The notes: generated by a model from the letters alone, not told the origin. Shown: positions 34,816 through 43,697, counted from the first letter of the stretch. The stretch: DNA of 64,000 bases from Phycisphaera sp. (GCA_020639255.1 JACKGZ010000002.1:1-64000), one strand, 5' to 3'. Numbers and translations are program-made.

Positions 34816-36258
34816 TTAGCAGCCGGCGTTGTAGTTGGCCACCCAGGCGCTGAAGTCGGCCGGAGTGCATGAGCCGTCGCCGTTCTGGTCGCAGGCTGCG
34901 GCACCGGCGTTGAATGCGGCCACCCAGGCGCTGAAGTCGGCCGGGCTCAGGATGCCATCGCCGTTGGTGTCGGCGATGCAGCCGGTCTCGTTGCAGAGCG
35001 GGTTGCCGGTGAGGTCGCACGGGGCGCCGTCACCCGAGTAGAGGCCGGTGCTTCCGAGGTAGGCGAGCATCCAGGAGTTGATGTTCTGGGGGTGGAAGTT
35101 GAGGTTGACGTCACCGGTGCCGTTGCCGCAGAGGTGGCAGTAGCTCATGATCGTGCCCGGGAGTTGCGAGCAGTTGCCGTTGCCGCAGTTGTCGATGTTC
35201 GAGAGTGGCGACTGCTGGTGTGTGTGCGGCGCTCCGAAATTGTGACCCCATTCGTGCGCGGTGACCATGAAATCCCAGTTCTGAGTATTCTGGTTCTGGA
35301 GCGGGTAAGGGAAGAACCCGCTGAGATTACCCGAGAGTGCATAGTCGAAGTCCGGATAGCAGAGCGCGCCGACATAGGCCACGCCGCCGCCGAGACCACG
35401 ACCAGAGAGGAAGTGAGCGCCGTTGCGCTGCTCGCCGGTCATGTTTGCGTTCCAATAGTCCTGGAACTGGAAGAGCTGATCGGTGGAGCCGCCCTGGTTC
35501 CACGGGTCGGTGGTGGTCCAGATGCGGAGGAATGTGATGTTGAGAATCACGTTGAGATCTCGCTCGTAGACCTCGCTGACGGCGCCGACGAGCATGGTGG
35601 CGTAGTCGGAAGCCTGCGTGGCGTTGCCGCCGAAGAGGTCGGTGCGGAACTCGGTATCGGTCTCGATGGCGACATCGGCGACGCGGCAGGGCGGATCGCC
35701 GAGGAACGCGACGCCGCGGCTCGCATTGGTATTGAGCTCGCGCCCGGGGACATCGATCGCCTCGCAGGCGAGATCCATGAAGTTGATCGCGCCCTCGGGC
35801 AGATCGGACGGGTTGTAGATGACCGTCTCGAGGCCCTGGCCGGCGGGGCCCGAGCTGATGATGTACTGCTCGCCGTTCGTCCGGATGTAGCCGAGCGTCA
35901 TGCTGTCGCTGAATGCGATGTAAGCGAGCGAATCGTGATCGCCTGCGACGTGACCGCCGAGCATCACAACATCGGGGCTCGCGAAGGTGCCGCTTTCGTT
36001 GAGCCTGAGCGTGGCGTTTGCGTCGACGATGTCGCGCCTGCGCAGGTCGAGGATCACGCTCGTCTCGGTATCGAGTGCAAAGTCGTGCATGATCACGGTG
36101 TCAACACCGCGGAGGGTGTTGTGCCAGTCCTGGGTCGCCGTGAGCGTCGTGATGTTCTGCGTCGCCGAGGGCGATGCGGCGAACGGCTGATCGATCGTGA
36201 CATGCGTTGGCTGCTGGGTCATCGCGGCCATAAGGACCACGGATGGGATCACAAACAT
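34816..36258 (-). CDS. Secreted M12-like zinc metalloprotease with Gly-Cys dockerin tail (tandem copy 2)
   Basis: The product is 480 residues from ATG 36258. The N-terminus MFVIPSVVLMAAMTQQ is a short, weak signal peptide. Pro- and catalytic regions parallel the gene at 33004: the 'PEGAINFMDLACEAIDVPGRE' region, 'CRVADVAIETDTEF', then HEWGHNFGAPH (His335, His339, His345) and Met-turn GTIMSYCHLC. The dockerin tail is of the common type with the Cys pair and ends exactly at NAGC. No terminator is seen in the 82-base gap to the upstream gene at 36341, so both may share a transcript. Predicted extracellular protease. Confidence 0.87.
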   Translation of the reverse strand: MFVIPSVVLMAAMTQQPTHVTIDQPFAASPSATQNITTLTATQDWHNTLRGVDTVIMHDFALDTETSVILDLRRRDIVDANATLRLNESGTFASPDVVMLGGHVAGDHDSLAYIAFSDSMTLGYIRTNGEQYIISSGPAGQGLETVIYNPSDLPEGAINFMDLACEAIDVPGRELNTNASRGVAFLGDPPCRVADVAIETDTEFRTDLFGGNATQASDYATMLVGAVSEVYERDLNVILNITFLRIWTTTDPWNQGGSTDQLFQFQDYWNANMTGEQRNGAHFLSGRGLGGGVAYVGALCYPDFDYALSGNLSGFFPYPLQNQNTQNWDFMVTAHEWGHNFGAPHTHQQSPLSNIDNCGNGNCSQLPGTIMSYCHLCGNGTGDVNLNFHPQNINSWMLAYLGSTGLYSGDGAPCDLTGNPLCNETGCIADTNGDGILSPADFSAWVAAFNAGAAACDQNGDGSCTPADFSAWVANYNAGC

Positions 36259-36340
36259 CTTTCAGACTCCCTCTTCAGTGCGGCACCCCCGTGTCCGCAA
36301 ACCAAACTGTTGAACCATTTTATGGACAATCCATTCGGGA

Positions 36341-37873
36341 TCAGCATCCCGCGTTGTAATTGGCAACCCACGCGGAGAAGTCCGCCGGGGTACATGAGCC
36401 ATCGGTGTTCTGGTCGCACGCGGGCGCCTGCGCGTTGAAGGCCGCGACCCACGCGGAGAAGTCCGCTGGGCTGAGCATGCCGTCGCCGTTGGTGTCGGCC
36501 AAGCAGGGCGAGGGCGGGTTGCACGTTCCGTCGGGGATCGTGTCTCCGTCGCCGTCGCAGATCGTTCCCATGCCGAGCCAGACCGCACCCGGGATGAGGT
36601 CGCAATTCTCTTCGGAAAGGATGAGGCAGTTGGCCGTCGAGGTGATGCAGCACGCACCGGTCGGCTGCGGGCAGTTGGCATTCATGCACGTGCTGCCGAC
36701 GCCGAGGAACGTGCCGCCCATCGCGGACGCCTCGAGCGCTGTGACGCCCTCGATACACGTTCCGTCGGGCAGGCAGGCGGCGCCGATCGGGCAGAGCGAG
36801 CCGTTGCATTGAACGTTCGCGCCCTGCCATGTGCCGCCGATGAGGTCGCAGTTGTCTTCTGTGAGGAAGAGGCAGTTGCCGTTGGTCAGGCAGCAAGCAC
36901 CTTCCGGGATCGGACAGTTGGTCGTGGCGCACTGTGTGCCCGCGCCTTGCCAGGCGCCGCCGATATTGAGGCACTCGGCCTCGGTTAGGTCGAAACACTC
37001 GGCGCTGCCATCGCAGCAGGCACCGGTTTGCGCTTCACAGGTAAAGCTGGTCCACGTTGCCTGGAGCATCCAGTCGCCGCTAGGTGTGCATAGAGCCGGG
37101 AACGACTGGAACGTGCTCCAGCCCGCTGGGCATCCGAAAACGCCGCAGTCAAACGCGTAGATCCAGTTTCCGGTCTGTGAAGCAACGCCGGTGTTGTCGG
37201 TCAGCGGGAACGCGTTCTGATTCTGTGGCGGCGGCGTGATACACCCGGTGCCCGATTGGGACTGATGCTGATCGATACGGAATCCGATCGTGAAGGAATT
37301 GGTGCCGCTGGAGTTTGTGATGAAGATCTGTTCCGGGTCGCCGGGATCGATGCTGAACGCGACGTCAACCGCCTGCGCCGGCCCGGGTGGGATGACAATG
37401 TGCGGGAGGATGACATCGTCCGACGAATAGCTCGCGACCAACGTGCCCGTGCTGGGTGGGCCGTCCCAGACAAGGACGGACCACTGCGTCGTCGTTTGAA
37501 TCGTGGTGCCGGCCGTACCGATGAGCGCTTCGATGAGATCGATACGGATCGGAAAGACCGAAGCCGGCAGGGTGTACCGAGCCGCCATGATCTCACCCTC
37601 GACGAATCCTGCCTGGACGAGGTACGTCCCACCGGCGAAGGACTCGCTCGCGTACGTGTTGGCGAGCTGGCATTCGGTGCCGCGGTTGGTGTTGCCGAGA
37701 TCGGGCAGGCTGCTGGTCACTTCGCCGAGCGAGGTCACGCCGAATGTCTGAACCTTGCTGAGATCGATGGGTATCGGGGTTGGTTCGGGCCCCGCGAGCG
37801 CCGTACCCGAAATGCTGATGAGCGACATCGCCGTGATGGTGCGGACAGACCGAGAACAACGGGAGCGTGCCAT
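36341..37873 (-). CDS. Secreted Cys-rich repeat protein with Gly-Cys dockerin tail
   Basis: The product is 510 residues from ATG 37873 (upstream GGAGGG, 8-base gap), with signal peptide MARSRCSRSVRTITAM...TALA. The N-terminal ~270 residues are a beta-rich domain. Four Cys-rich repeats of about 40 residues follow, each of the form GACC...C.....E.C...GG.W.G.GT.C....C (the third starts AACLPDG). Spacing suggests disulphide-closed mini-domains. The dockerin tail has DTNGDGMLSPAD and DQNTDGSCTPAD and ends NAGC. I know no biochemical function for the repeats; an extracellular structural or binding role is the natural guess. Confidence 0.83.
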   Translation of the reverse strand: MARSRCSRSVRTITAMSLISISGTALAGPEPTPIPIDLSKVQTFGVTSLGEVTSSLPDLGNTNRGTECQLANTYASESFAGGTYLVQAGFVEGEIMAARYTLPASVFPIRIDLIEALIGTAGTTIQTTTQWSVLVWDGPPSTGTLVASYSSDDVILPHIVIPPGPAQAVDVAFSIDPGDPEQIFITNSSGTNSFTIGFRIDQHQSQSGTGCITPPPQNQNAFPLTDNTGVASQTGNWIYAFDCGVFGCPAGWSTFQSFPALCTPSGDWMLQATWTSFTCEAQTGACCDGSAECFDLTEAECLNIGGAWQGAGTQCATTNCPIPEGACCLTNGNCLFLTEDNCDLIGGTWQGANVQCNGSLCPIGAACLPDGTCIEGVTALEASAMGGTFLGVGSTCMNANCPQPTGACCITSTANCLILSEENCDLIPGAVWLGMGTICDGDGDTIPDGTCNPPSPCLADTNGDGMLSPADFSAWVAAFNAQAPACDQNTDGSCTPADFSAWVANYNAGC

Positions 37874-38287
37874 ACGCTCGACCCTCCATAGTGAACGACC
37901 ATTCGGCGAGAACCCGCCGACCCCCACCTGCACGACTCCAGAATACCTGAAGCACCCGGAAGATGGCACCCCCTTTTCTGAGAGGGACCCGTATCAACAA
38001 CGGAGTTATCGGCTACGTCGAACCTTGCGTTGATGGTCATTGTCGAAATTCGCAGTTTGGTTGGGCCTGCCGACCTCCTGGAGCAGAGTCGCGGCTGTAA
38101 TCTTTGCAAATTGAAGAAGGTTTCGTTTCGATTCCGAAAATTTTCGGTTCGTCCGCCAACTCAGAGGCTACGTTGTGCCGAATTCTGCGATAGATCGGCA
38201 ACATGAGTCGGCAGCAGATCAATCTGGTTTGGCGTAGGGCGGTGTGTTTAGGGGTGGCCGCGAGGGTTACCCACGGAGTCGGTCGCT
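37874..38287. other. Divergent intergenic region upstream of asnB
   Basis: This 414-base divergent spacer is AT-richer towards 38090-38220. It contains the perfect palindrome at 38134-38147. No reading frame looks real, and no clear sigma-70 or sigma-54 promoter pair was found. Confidence 0.5.
38134..38147. repeat. Perfect 14-bp palindrome CCGAAAATTTTCGG
   Basis: It lies 141 bases upstream of asnB and 261 bases upstream of the divergent Cys-rich gene. Perfect symmetry and an AT-rich centre suit a dimeric regulator. Confidence 0.45.
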
Positions 38288-40183
38288 ATGTGCGGCATCG
38301 CTGGGTTGACGTGGCGTGATGGCGAAGCCGTCACTCGGATGACCGACGCAATCGCCCACCGAGGGCCCGATGACAGCGGGCTGTACCAGGGCGAACCGGT
38401 CACACTCGGGCATCGACGGCTCACGATCATCGATCTTTCGAGCGACGGCCACCAGCCCATGACGGACCCGCAGGGGCTGGTCACGCTGACGTATAACGGC
38501 GAGATCTACAACTACCGCGAGTTGCGAGAGCAGCTCGTCACACTCGGCCATCAGTTCAGGAGTTCGAGCGACACCGAGGTGCTCCTGCATGCCTACTTGC
38601 AGTGGGGCGAGGCGTGCGTCGAGCGGCTCAACGGGATGTTCGCCTTTGCGATCTGGGATAGTCGCGACCGATCGATGCTCCTCGTTCGTGACCGTCTCGG
38701 GGTCAAGCCGCTCTATTACGCCGAGGTCACGCGCCCGGATCTCGACGGCACCCAGCTCGTCTTCGCGTCGGAGATCAAGGGCATTCTCGCCAGCGGCGCC
38801 GTCTCGCGGGAGATCGATCGCCAGAGCCTGTACTACTTCATGGGCTATGAGTATGTACCCGGGCGCCGAACGATCTTCCGCGATGTGCACGAGCTCGAAC
38901 CCGGGTGTCTGCTTCGCTGGAAGGACGGCAAGGTCACTCAGCGGCGATACTGGGAACTCGATCTGACGCCGAAGGTTCGGACGAATGACGAGTACAAGCA
39001 GCTTCTCCGCGAGCAGCTGCGCCGATCGACCCAGATGCAGCTCGTCGCGGACGTTCCCGTTGGCGTGTTCCTCTCCGGCGGTCTCGATTCAACGGCGCTC
39101 GTGGCATTCGCCTCCGAGATCGGCCCCATGCGGAGCTTCAGCATGGGGTACGCGGACCGCTCGTACAGCGAGCTGGAGTATGCGCGCCACGTCGCCGAGC
39201 ACTACGGCACAACGCACGAAGAGGTCCTGGCCTCCTCGATGAGCCCGGAGACACTCGAGCGGGTCGTCTGGCACCTCGACGAGCCCATGTCGGACTTATC
39301 GACCGCGGCGTTCTTCATGCTCTGCGAGAAAGTGCGGCCGCACGTCAAGGTTTGTCTCAGCGGCGAGGGTGGCGACGAGGCGATGGCCGGCTATGACCGC
39401 TTCAAGGCCAGCCGACTCAACGCCGCGTACACCCGGATCCCCGGCTTTATTCGCCACGGACTTATCGAGCCTGCGGTGCTCGGGCTCCGCGATCGCCCGA
39501 CCAAGAAGGGCGCGGTTAATGTGCTCAAGCGCTTTGTGGAGGGCGCGCACCTCCCGGCCGACGGCGGGCACCTGCGCTGGCAGTACTTCATGCAGCCGGA
39601 GATCGAAGGCGACCTCTTCCGTCCCGAGCTGCTGAACGACGTCACGCGCGATCCGTTCGCGCCCGTCCGTGATGTGTTCGCTAGATCGCGGTGGAGTGAT
39701 CGTGTCACCAACGAGATCTTCATCGACACCTCGCTGAGTATGCCGAGCAGCGTCCTCGACAAAGTCGACAAAATGAGCATGGCTCACGGCCTTGAGGTGC
39801 GCGTGCCGTTCCTCGATCACGAATACGTCGAGCTCTGTGCGACAATCCCGAGCTCGAAAAAGCTCCGTGGGATGACCACCCGAGCGATCTATCGCGAAGC
39901 CATGGCCGGGGTTCTGCCGGACAAGGTGATCCGGCGCAAGAAGCAGGGCTACAGCCTGCCCGTCAAGAACTGGCTGCGCGGCGATCTCGAAGACTACATG
40001 CGGGGTCTGATGCGAGAATCACCCGTGATTCACGAATTCTTCCAGCCGGCAACGGTGACGCGCCTGATGGACGAGCACCGCGCGATGCAGGCGAACCACA
40101 GCCATCTTCTCTGGTCGCTGATCAATCTCGCCGTGTGGGACCGCCTTTTCCTGCACAGCGCCGCCGAGCGGTCGGCCGCTTAG
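38288..40183 (+). CDS. asnB: Asparagine synthase (glutamine-hydrolysing) or related amidotransferase
   Basis: The product has 631 residues. It starts MCGIAGLTWRDG, so Cys2 becomes the N-terminal nucleophile of a class II glutaminase domain, with HRGPDD, YNGEIYN and the RDRLGVKPLYY junction. The synthetase domain carries the PPi loop SGGLDS starting at residue 263, and later GEGGDE and 'RVPFLDHEYVE'. It converts Asp, Gln and ATP to Asn and Glu, or amidates another substrate: enzymes of this length also occur in exopolysaccharide/exosortase loci, so a cell-surface role cannot be excluded. It is convergent with the di-heme peroxidase gene, and the two stop codons overlap at 40180-40183. Confidence 0.92.
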   Translation: MCGIAGLTWRDGEAVTRMTDAIAHRGPDDSGLYQGEPVTLGHRRLTIIDLSSDGHQPMTDPQGLVTLTYNGEIYNYRELREQLVTLGHQFRSSSDTEVLLHAYLQWGEACVERLNGMFAFAIWDSRDRSMLLVRDRLGVKPLYYAEVTRPDLDGTQLVFASEIKGILASGAVSREIDRQSLYYFMGYEYVPGRRTIFRDVHELEPGCLLRWKDGKVTQRRYWELDLTPKVRTNDEYKQLLREQLRRSTQMQLVADVPVGVFLSGGLDSTALVAFASEIGPMRSFSMGYADRSYSELEYARHVAEHYGTTHEEVLASSMSPETLERVVWHLDEPMSDLSTAAFFMLCEKVRPHVKVCLSGEGGDEAMAGYDRFKASRLNAAYTRIPGFIRHGLIEPAVLGLRDRPTKKGAVNVLKRFVEGAHLPADGGHLRWQYFMQPEIEGDLFRPELLNDVTRDPFAPVRDVFARSRWSDRVTNEIFIDTSLSMPSSVLDKVDKMSMAHGLEVRVPFLDHEYVELCATIPSSKKLRGMTTRAIYREAMAGVLPDKVIRRKKQGYSLPVKNWLRGDLEDYMRGLMRESPVIHEFFQPATVTRLMDEHRAMQANHSHLLWSLINLAVWDRLFLHSAAERSAA

Positions 40184-41979
40184 CAGCCGGCGTTGAAGTT
40201 GGCGACCCAGGCGCTGAAGTCCGCGGGCGTGCACGAGCCGTCGCCGTTCTGATCGCACTCAGGTGCGGCCGTATTGAATGCGCTGACCCACGCGCTGAAG
40301 TCCGCCGGAGTAACGAGCCCGTCGTGGTTGGTGTCGGCGAGGCAGGGCGTCGAGCAGGTGCCCGTACCGCAGAACAGCCTCGCGGCAGCGACGGGCGAGC
40401 GAGCGCCGGTCGCATCGATAACCCACTGATAGAACACCGTCGAGCCGTCGAGCAGCGCGTTGTCCGGGATCGGCAGGTGCGCCGTCACCGAGGCCGCGAC
40501 ACCGACGCCGGTTGTCGCCACGAACGGCCCCTCAACGGAGTCGGGCGTGATCGCGCCCATCACGGGCGCGGTCGAAGAGACATAGAGCGAAACAGTGGTC
40601 CCATCCGCCATGCCCGTTGTGCCGAGCTTGAAGCCCTCGTTGCCGAGGTTGGGCGGCGTGACCGCGACCATCGGCGGGATGAAGCCCGAGCCGTTGTCGC
40701 TGCCGGGGCCGATCAACATGGGGTTGGGCGGGAGCTCAGAACGCAGCGTCGGGCGATCGAACGGGAATGTCTCGTTCGCGACGCGCGCGTCGGTCAGCCC
40801 GTTGGCGATGAAGTCCGCCAGCGGCGGAACCTGTCCCGCGTTGAGGTTGACGGCCGCCATGAACGGGTCGATGTTCTCGGGGAAGAGCGGGCCGCCGACG
40901 TAGAAACCAACGGCGAGATTCATCGTCGTGAACGTGCCCGCGTGCATGAAGTGCCGCTTCAGGCCCGAATTGCGCAGACCGGGCGTCTTGAACTTGCCAC
41001 GATCCTCGAAGAGGCCCGTCACCTCCATGCGCCCGGTATCCCACTCGACGGGCCGGACGCCGATCGCGCGGAACTGGTTGTCGGAGAACAGCGGCGGCGT
41101 GTGGCAGGAATCGCAGCGAGCGGTCTGGAAAATGGTCCATCCCTGTCGCTGGCCTGGCGTGAGCGCGTTGGTGTTGCCCGCGACGAAGTCGTCCCAGGGT
41201 GACTCATCAGAGACCAGAGTGCGCTCGTACGTTGCGATCGCGAACGCGATCCGCCTTGCCGTGATCGCCGGGTCGCCGAATGCGTCCTCAAAGAGCTCGG
41301 CGTATGTCGGGCTCGCCGCGATAGCCGCGGCCTGATCCGGAGTGAGGTCGGTCGCCAGGGCGAGCGGGCGGGCCGAATCCATTTTCTTGGTGATCTCGCT
41401 CCAATCGCGCGAGATATGCGCCATTTCAACATCGCTCACGGGCGGACCGACGACCTGACTCTCGAGCGCGCCGCCCGAGGCGATCGCGACGGCTCCGGTT
41501 TCCGGATCGATAAACTGCGACGTCGCCCGGCCGTCCCAGAAGATGTTGTCGGCGAAGGTTGCGTTGATCACCGAGTTCGCGGATCGGCCTGTGATCTGCC
41601 GCATCAGGTTGAACGTGGCGTCGACCGCGTAGTCGTCGTTTGAGTCGCTCTTGACGATGCCGAACGAACCGCGGATGTCATCGAGAGTGTTCTGCATGCC
41701 GTCGATGCCGGGGTTGTTTGCGATGCGCGGGTCCGTGCCGCCGGCGGCTGGGATGTGGCAGGTGCCGCAGCTGGTCGTGTTGTCGCTCGAGAGCTGCTCG
41801 TCCCAGAACAGGATCTTGCCGAGCACGCGCTTCTCTTCGCTGAACGGGTTCTCCGGCGGGAAGAAGACGGGGTCGAGCTCGGCGATGCCCGGCTGTGCCT
41901 GTGCTGTCAGGCCGATCGCGAGCACCGAATGCACACACAGAACCCGGAGGACAGCAACTGCCTTGTGCGACTGACGCAT
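40180..41979 (-). CDS. Di-heme cytochrome c peroxidase-like protein with Gly-Cys dockerin tail
   Basis: The product is 599 residues from ATG 41979, with a signal peptide (AVLRVLCVHSVLAIGLTAQA). Two c-type haem motifs, CGTCH (71-75) and CDSCH (289-293), and the intervening sequence fit the bacterial CcpA/MauG-like di-heme peroxidase family. After about residue 400 comes a ~120-residue beta domain, then the dockerin tail (loops DTNHDGLVTPAD, DQNGDGSCTPAD) ending NAGC. Di-heme peroxidases are normally soluble periplasmic proteins, so this tail is unusual. The gene has inverted repeats in its upstream region (42109-42142). Confidence 0.9.
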   Translation of the reverse strand: MRQSHKAVAVLRVLCVHSVLAIGLTAQAQPGIAELDPVFFPPENPFSEEKRVLGKILFWDEQLSSDNTTSCGTCHIPAAGGTDPRIANNPGIDGMQNTLDDIRGSFGIVKSDSNDDYAVDATFNLMRQITGRSANSVINATFADNIFWDGRATSQFIDPETGAVAIASGGALESQVVGPPVSDVEMAHISRDWSEITKKMDSARPLALATDLTPDQAAAIAASPTYAELFEDAFGDPAITARRIAFAIATYERTLVSDESPWDDFVAGNTNALTPGQRQGWTIFQTARCDSCHTPPLFSDNQFRAIGVRPVEWDTGRMEVTGLFEDRGKFKTPGLRNSGLKRHFMHAGTFTTMNLAVGFYVGGPLFPENIDPFMAAVNLNAGQVPPLADFIANGLTDARVANETFPFDRPTLRSELPPNPMLIGPGSDNGSGFIPPMVAVTPPNLGNEGFKLGTTGMADGTTVSLYVSSTAPVMGAITPDSVEGPFVATTGVGVAASVTAHLPIPDNALLDGSTVFYQWVIDATGARSPVAAARLFCGTGTCSTPCLADTNHDGLVTPADFSAWVSAFNTAAPECDQNGDGSCTPADFSAWVANFNAGC

Positions 41980-42108
41980 CTTTCAACTCTCCACACACTG
42001 ATAGTTCGGCAAACCCTCGGAGATCCCGCGGGCGGCACCGTCACTCTGATAGTGTAAGGCGGAACCCGCGATGGGCCGACAGATTGCATCTCGCGGCGGA
42101 CTTATCGG

Positions 42109-42142
42109 GTCAAATTGGGCAAATTCACGCCGTCAATTTGAC
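42109..42142. promoter_or_regulatory. Inverted repeats upstream of the di-heme peroxidase gene
   Basis: GTCAAATTG (42109-42117) and CAATTTGAC (42134-42142) are perfect 9-bp complements. The second half is itself part of GTCAA-T-TTGAC, and ACTGT-N4-ACAGT follows directly. The block lies 130-165 bases before the start codon at 41979, so it may be an operator for that gene. Confidence 0.45.
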
Positions 42143-42176
42143 TGTTTGCACAGTGAACCACCGAGTCTTCAATAGG

Positions 42177-42941
42177 TCAGCAGCCCGCGTTGAAGTTGGC
42201 AACCCACGCCGAGAAGTCGGCCGGAGAACAAATGCCGTCGCCGTTCTGGTCACACTCGGGGGCCTGCGTGTTGAAGGCCGCCACCCACGCTGAGAAGTCG
42301 GCGGGCGTCACCGCGCCGTCGTGGTTTGTGTCGGCGAGGCAACTGGGTGGATCACCGGCCTGAACTCGCACGGTGACCGGCTCAGACATGAGATACAGGC
42401 CGTTGGAATCCCACGCGATGAAGGTGATGTCGTAGAGACCCTCGTTCTCGATGAGGTGCAGCTGCGCGTGCTGGTGGCCACCGATGCCGACGTTGTAGCT
42501 TCGGGCGGCCTGCGTCGCGCCCTCGCTGTCGGCCTGCAGGGTGAACACGCCGGGCCCGGTGCTGTGCACCCAGACGACGCGTGCATCCGGGCCTGCCAGC
42601 GGCTGAACATTTGCGATCTCGAAATTGAAGTTGCCGCCGTTGAGTCGGCCCGTCGAGAAGTAGAAATCACTCGTGAGCACGATCTGCTGCGAGCCGAAGT
42701 AGCCGGCGAATGTGCCGCTGGGGATCTGGTCGACGACGTGGATGACCGCGATCTCGCCGTTGAACAGAAGTCGCCCGTCGACAATCGTGAACGCGGATTC
42801 GTTCCCGAGGTAGCCGGCGCGGATGACGGTCTGCGAGAGCCCGGGCGTCGGCATCGTGTCGACGGTCATGTGGAAGTGATCCTGAGCCGAAGCGGTCGCG
42901 GCGAGCAGCGAAAGGGCAAACGAGGCTGATGAACGGAGCAT
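42177..42941 (-). CDS. Secreted choice-of-anchor-M-like protein with Gly-Cys dockerin tail
   Basis: The product is 254 residues from ATG 42941 (GGAGG 8 bases upstream), with signal peptide MLRSSASFALSLLAATASA. The ~175-residue mature domain (QDHFHMTVDT...LTSDFYFSTGRLNGGNF...VGIGGHQHAQLHLIENEGLYDITFIAWDSNG) resembles surface-anchored proteins with the H.H..w.f...G.Y motif. It is clearly homologous to the adjacent gene at 43018, which ends in a PEP-CTERM-type tail instead. Here the domain is followed by the dockerin (DTNHDGAVTPAD, DQNGDGICSPAD) and ends NAGC. Several conserved histidines could bind metal. Confidence 0.85.
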   Translation of the reverse strand: MLRSSASFALSLLAATASAQDHFHMTVDTMPTPGLSQTVIRAGYLGNESAFTIVDGRLLFNGEIAVIHVVDQIPSGTFAGYFGSQQIVLTSDFYFSTGRLNGGNFNFEIANVQPLAGPDARVVWVHSTGPGVFTLQADSEGATQAARSYNVGIGGHQHAQLHLIENEGLYDITFIAWDSNGLYLMSEPVTVRVQAGDPPSCLADTNHDGAVTPADFSAWVAAFNTQAPECDQNGDGICSPADFSAWVANFNAGC

Positions 42942-42971
42942 GGTGCATTCCTCCGAAAGCGTGTGTGTGTG

Positions 42972-43006
42972 AAAGCACCCGCCCCGCTTCCGCGGGGACG
43001 AGTGCG
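42972..43006 (-). terminator. Terminator between the two anchor-M-like paralogues
   Basis: The core stem CCCCGC-TTCC-GCGGGG (42982-42997) is extended by GCAC/GTGC outer pairs. On the minus strand it is followed by a short CTTTC. It lies after the stop of the gene at 43018. Confidence 0.55.
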
Positions 43007-43017
43007 AGGGCTCAAAA

Positions 43018-43650
43018 TCAGCGGCGGCGACGCATCGCAGCAAAGCCGGAAAGGGTCATGAGCGCAGCCGAAGCGGGCGCGGGGATGGCCTCGACACGGA
43101 GAGTGACGGGCGCCGAGTCGGCATAGACGCCGTTGGCGTCCCAGGCGACGAGCGTAATGTCGTAGACGCCTTCGCCGTTGATGCCTGTCACCTGGCCGTG
43201 CGGGTGGTTGCCGATGCCGACCCCGAAGGATCGGTCGAGGCGCGTCGCGCCGAGCGACGAAGCGATGACGTCGAAGCCAGGGCCGCCGCCGTGCTCTTCT
43301 TCGCCCCAGAAGGCCTCGGTCGCCGAGCCGCCGTCGACCGCGGCGAAGCCGACGATCTCGTAGTAGAAGTCGCCGCCGTCGAGGTTGCCCGTTGCGAAGT
43401 AGAAGTCGCTGGTGAGCGTAGCGGTCTGGCCGAAGTAGTACCCGTCGTGGAAATCGTGGGTGTGGTACTCGGCGATCTCGCCCTGATACGTCACGTATCC
43501 GCCGGCGATGCCCCAGTCCGTCTCGCTAGCGAAGAAGCCGGCTTCGATGCTGGTCGTGGTGCCGTCGGTGTTGACGGTCAGGTGGTTGTGGTCCTGCGCG
43601 GCTGCGGAAGTGGCAAAGCCGGCGATGATGATTGCGGTGAACGTACGCAT
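43018..43650 (-). CDS. Secreted choice-of-anchor-M-like protein with PEP-CTERM-type tail
   Basis: The product is 210 residues from ATG 43650, with signal peptide MRTFTAIIIAGFATSAAA. The mature domain aligns with the gene at 42177 (shared QDHxHxTV, GEIAxxH, LTSDFYF.TG.L.GG.F, VGIGxHxH, GxYDITxxAWDxNG). It ends in PAPAS, a hydrophobic helix and RRRR, the tripartite PEP-CTERM layout also seen at 5343 and 6721. It is His-rich (HTHDFHDG). Its predicted fate is export and exosortase processing. The pair shows the same domain with two alternative sorting or anchoring tails. Confidence 0.85.
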   Translation of the reverse strand: MRTFTAIIIAGFATSAAAQDHNHLTVNTDGTTTSIEAGFFASETDWGIAGGYVTYQGEIAEYHTHDFHDGYYFGQTATLTSDFYFATGNLDGGDFYYEIVGFAAVDGGSATEAFWGEEEHGGGPGFDVIASSLGATRLDRSFGVGIGNHPHGQVTGINGEGVYDITLVAWDANGVYADSAPVTLRVEAIPAPASAALMTLSGFAAMRRRR

Positions 43651-43697
43651 TGGATGATCTCTTTCTTTCAGCTCAAAAAGTCTGATGTCGAGCGCGG

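Noticed and set aside
37960..37990. Sigma-54 promoter (TGGCAC near 37966)
   Set aside because: The -12 GC element is missing at the right spacing.
5343..43650. Exosortase or cohesin gene that would complete the sorting systems
   Set aside because: None found: no multi-spanning exosortase-like protein and no cohesin-like domain is encoded in the window.
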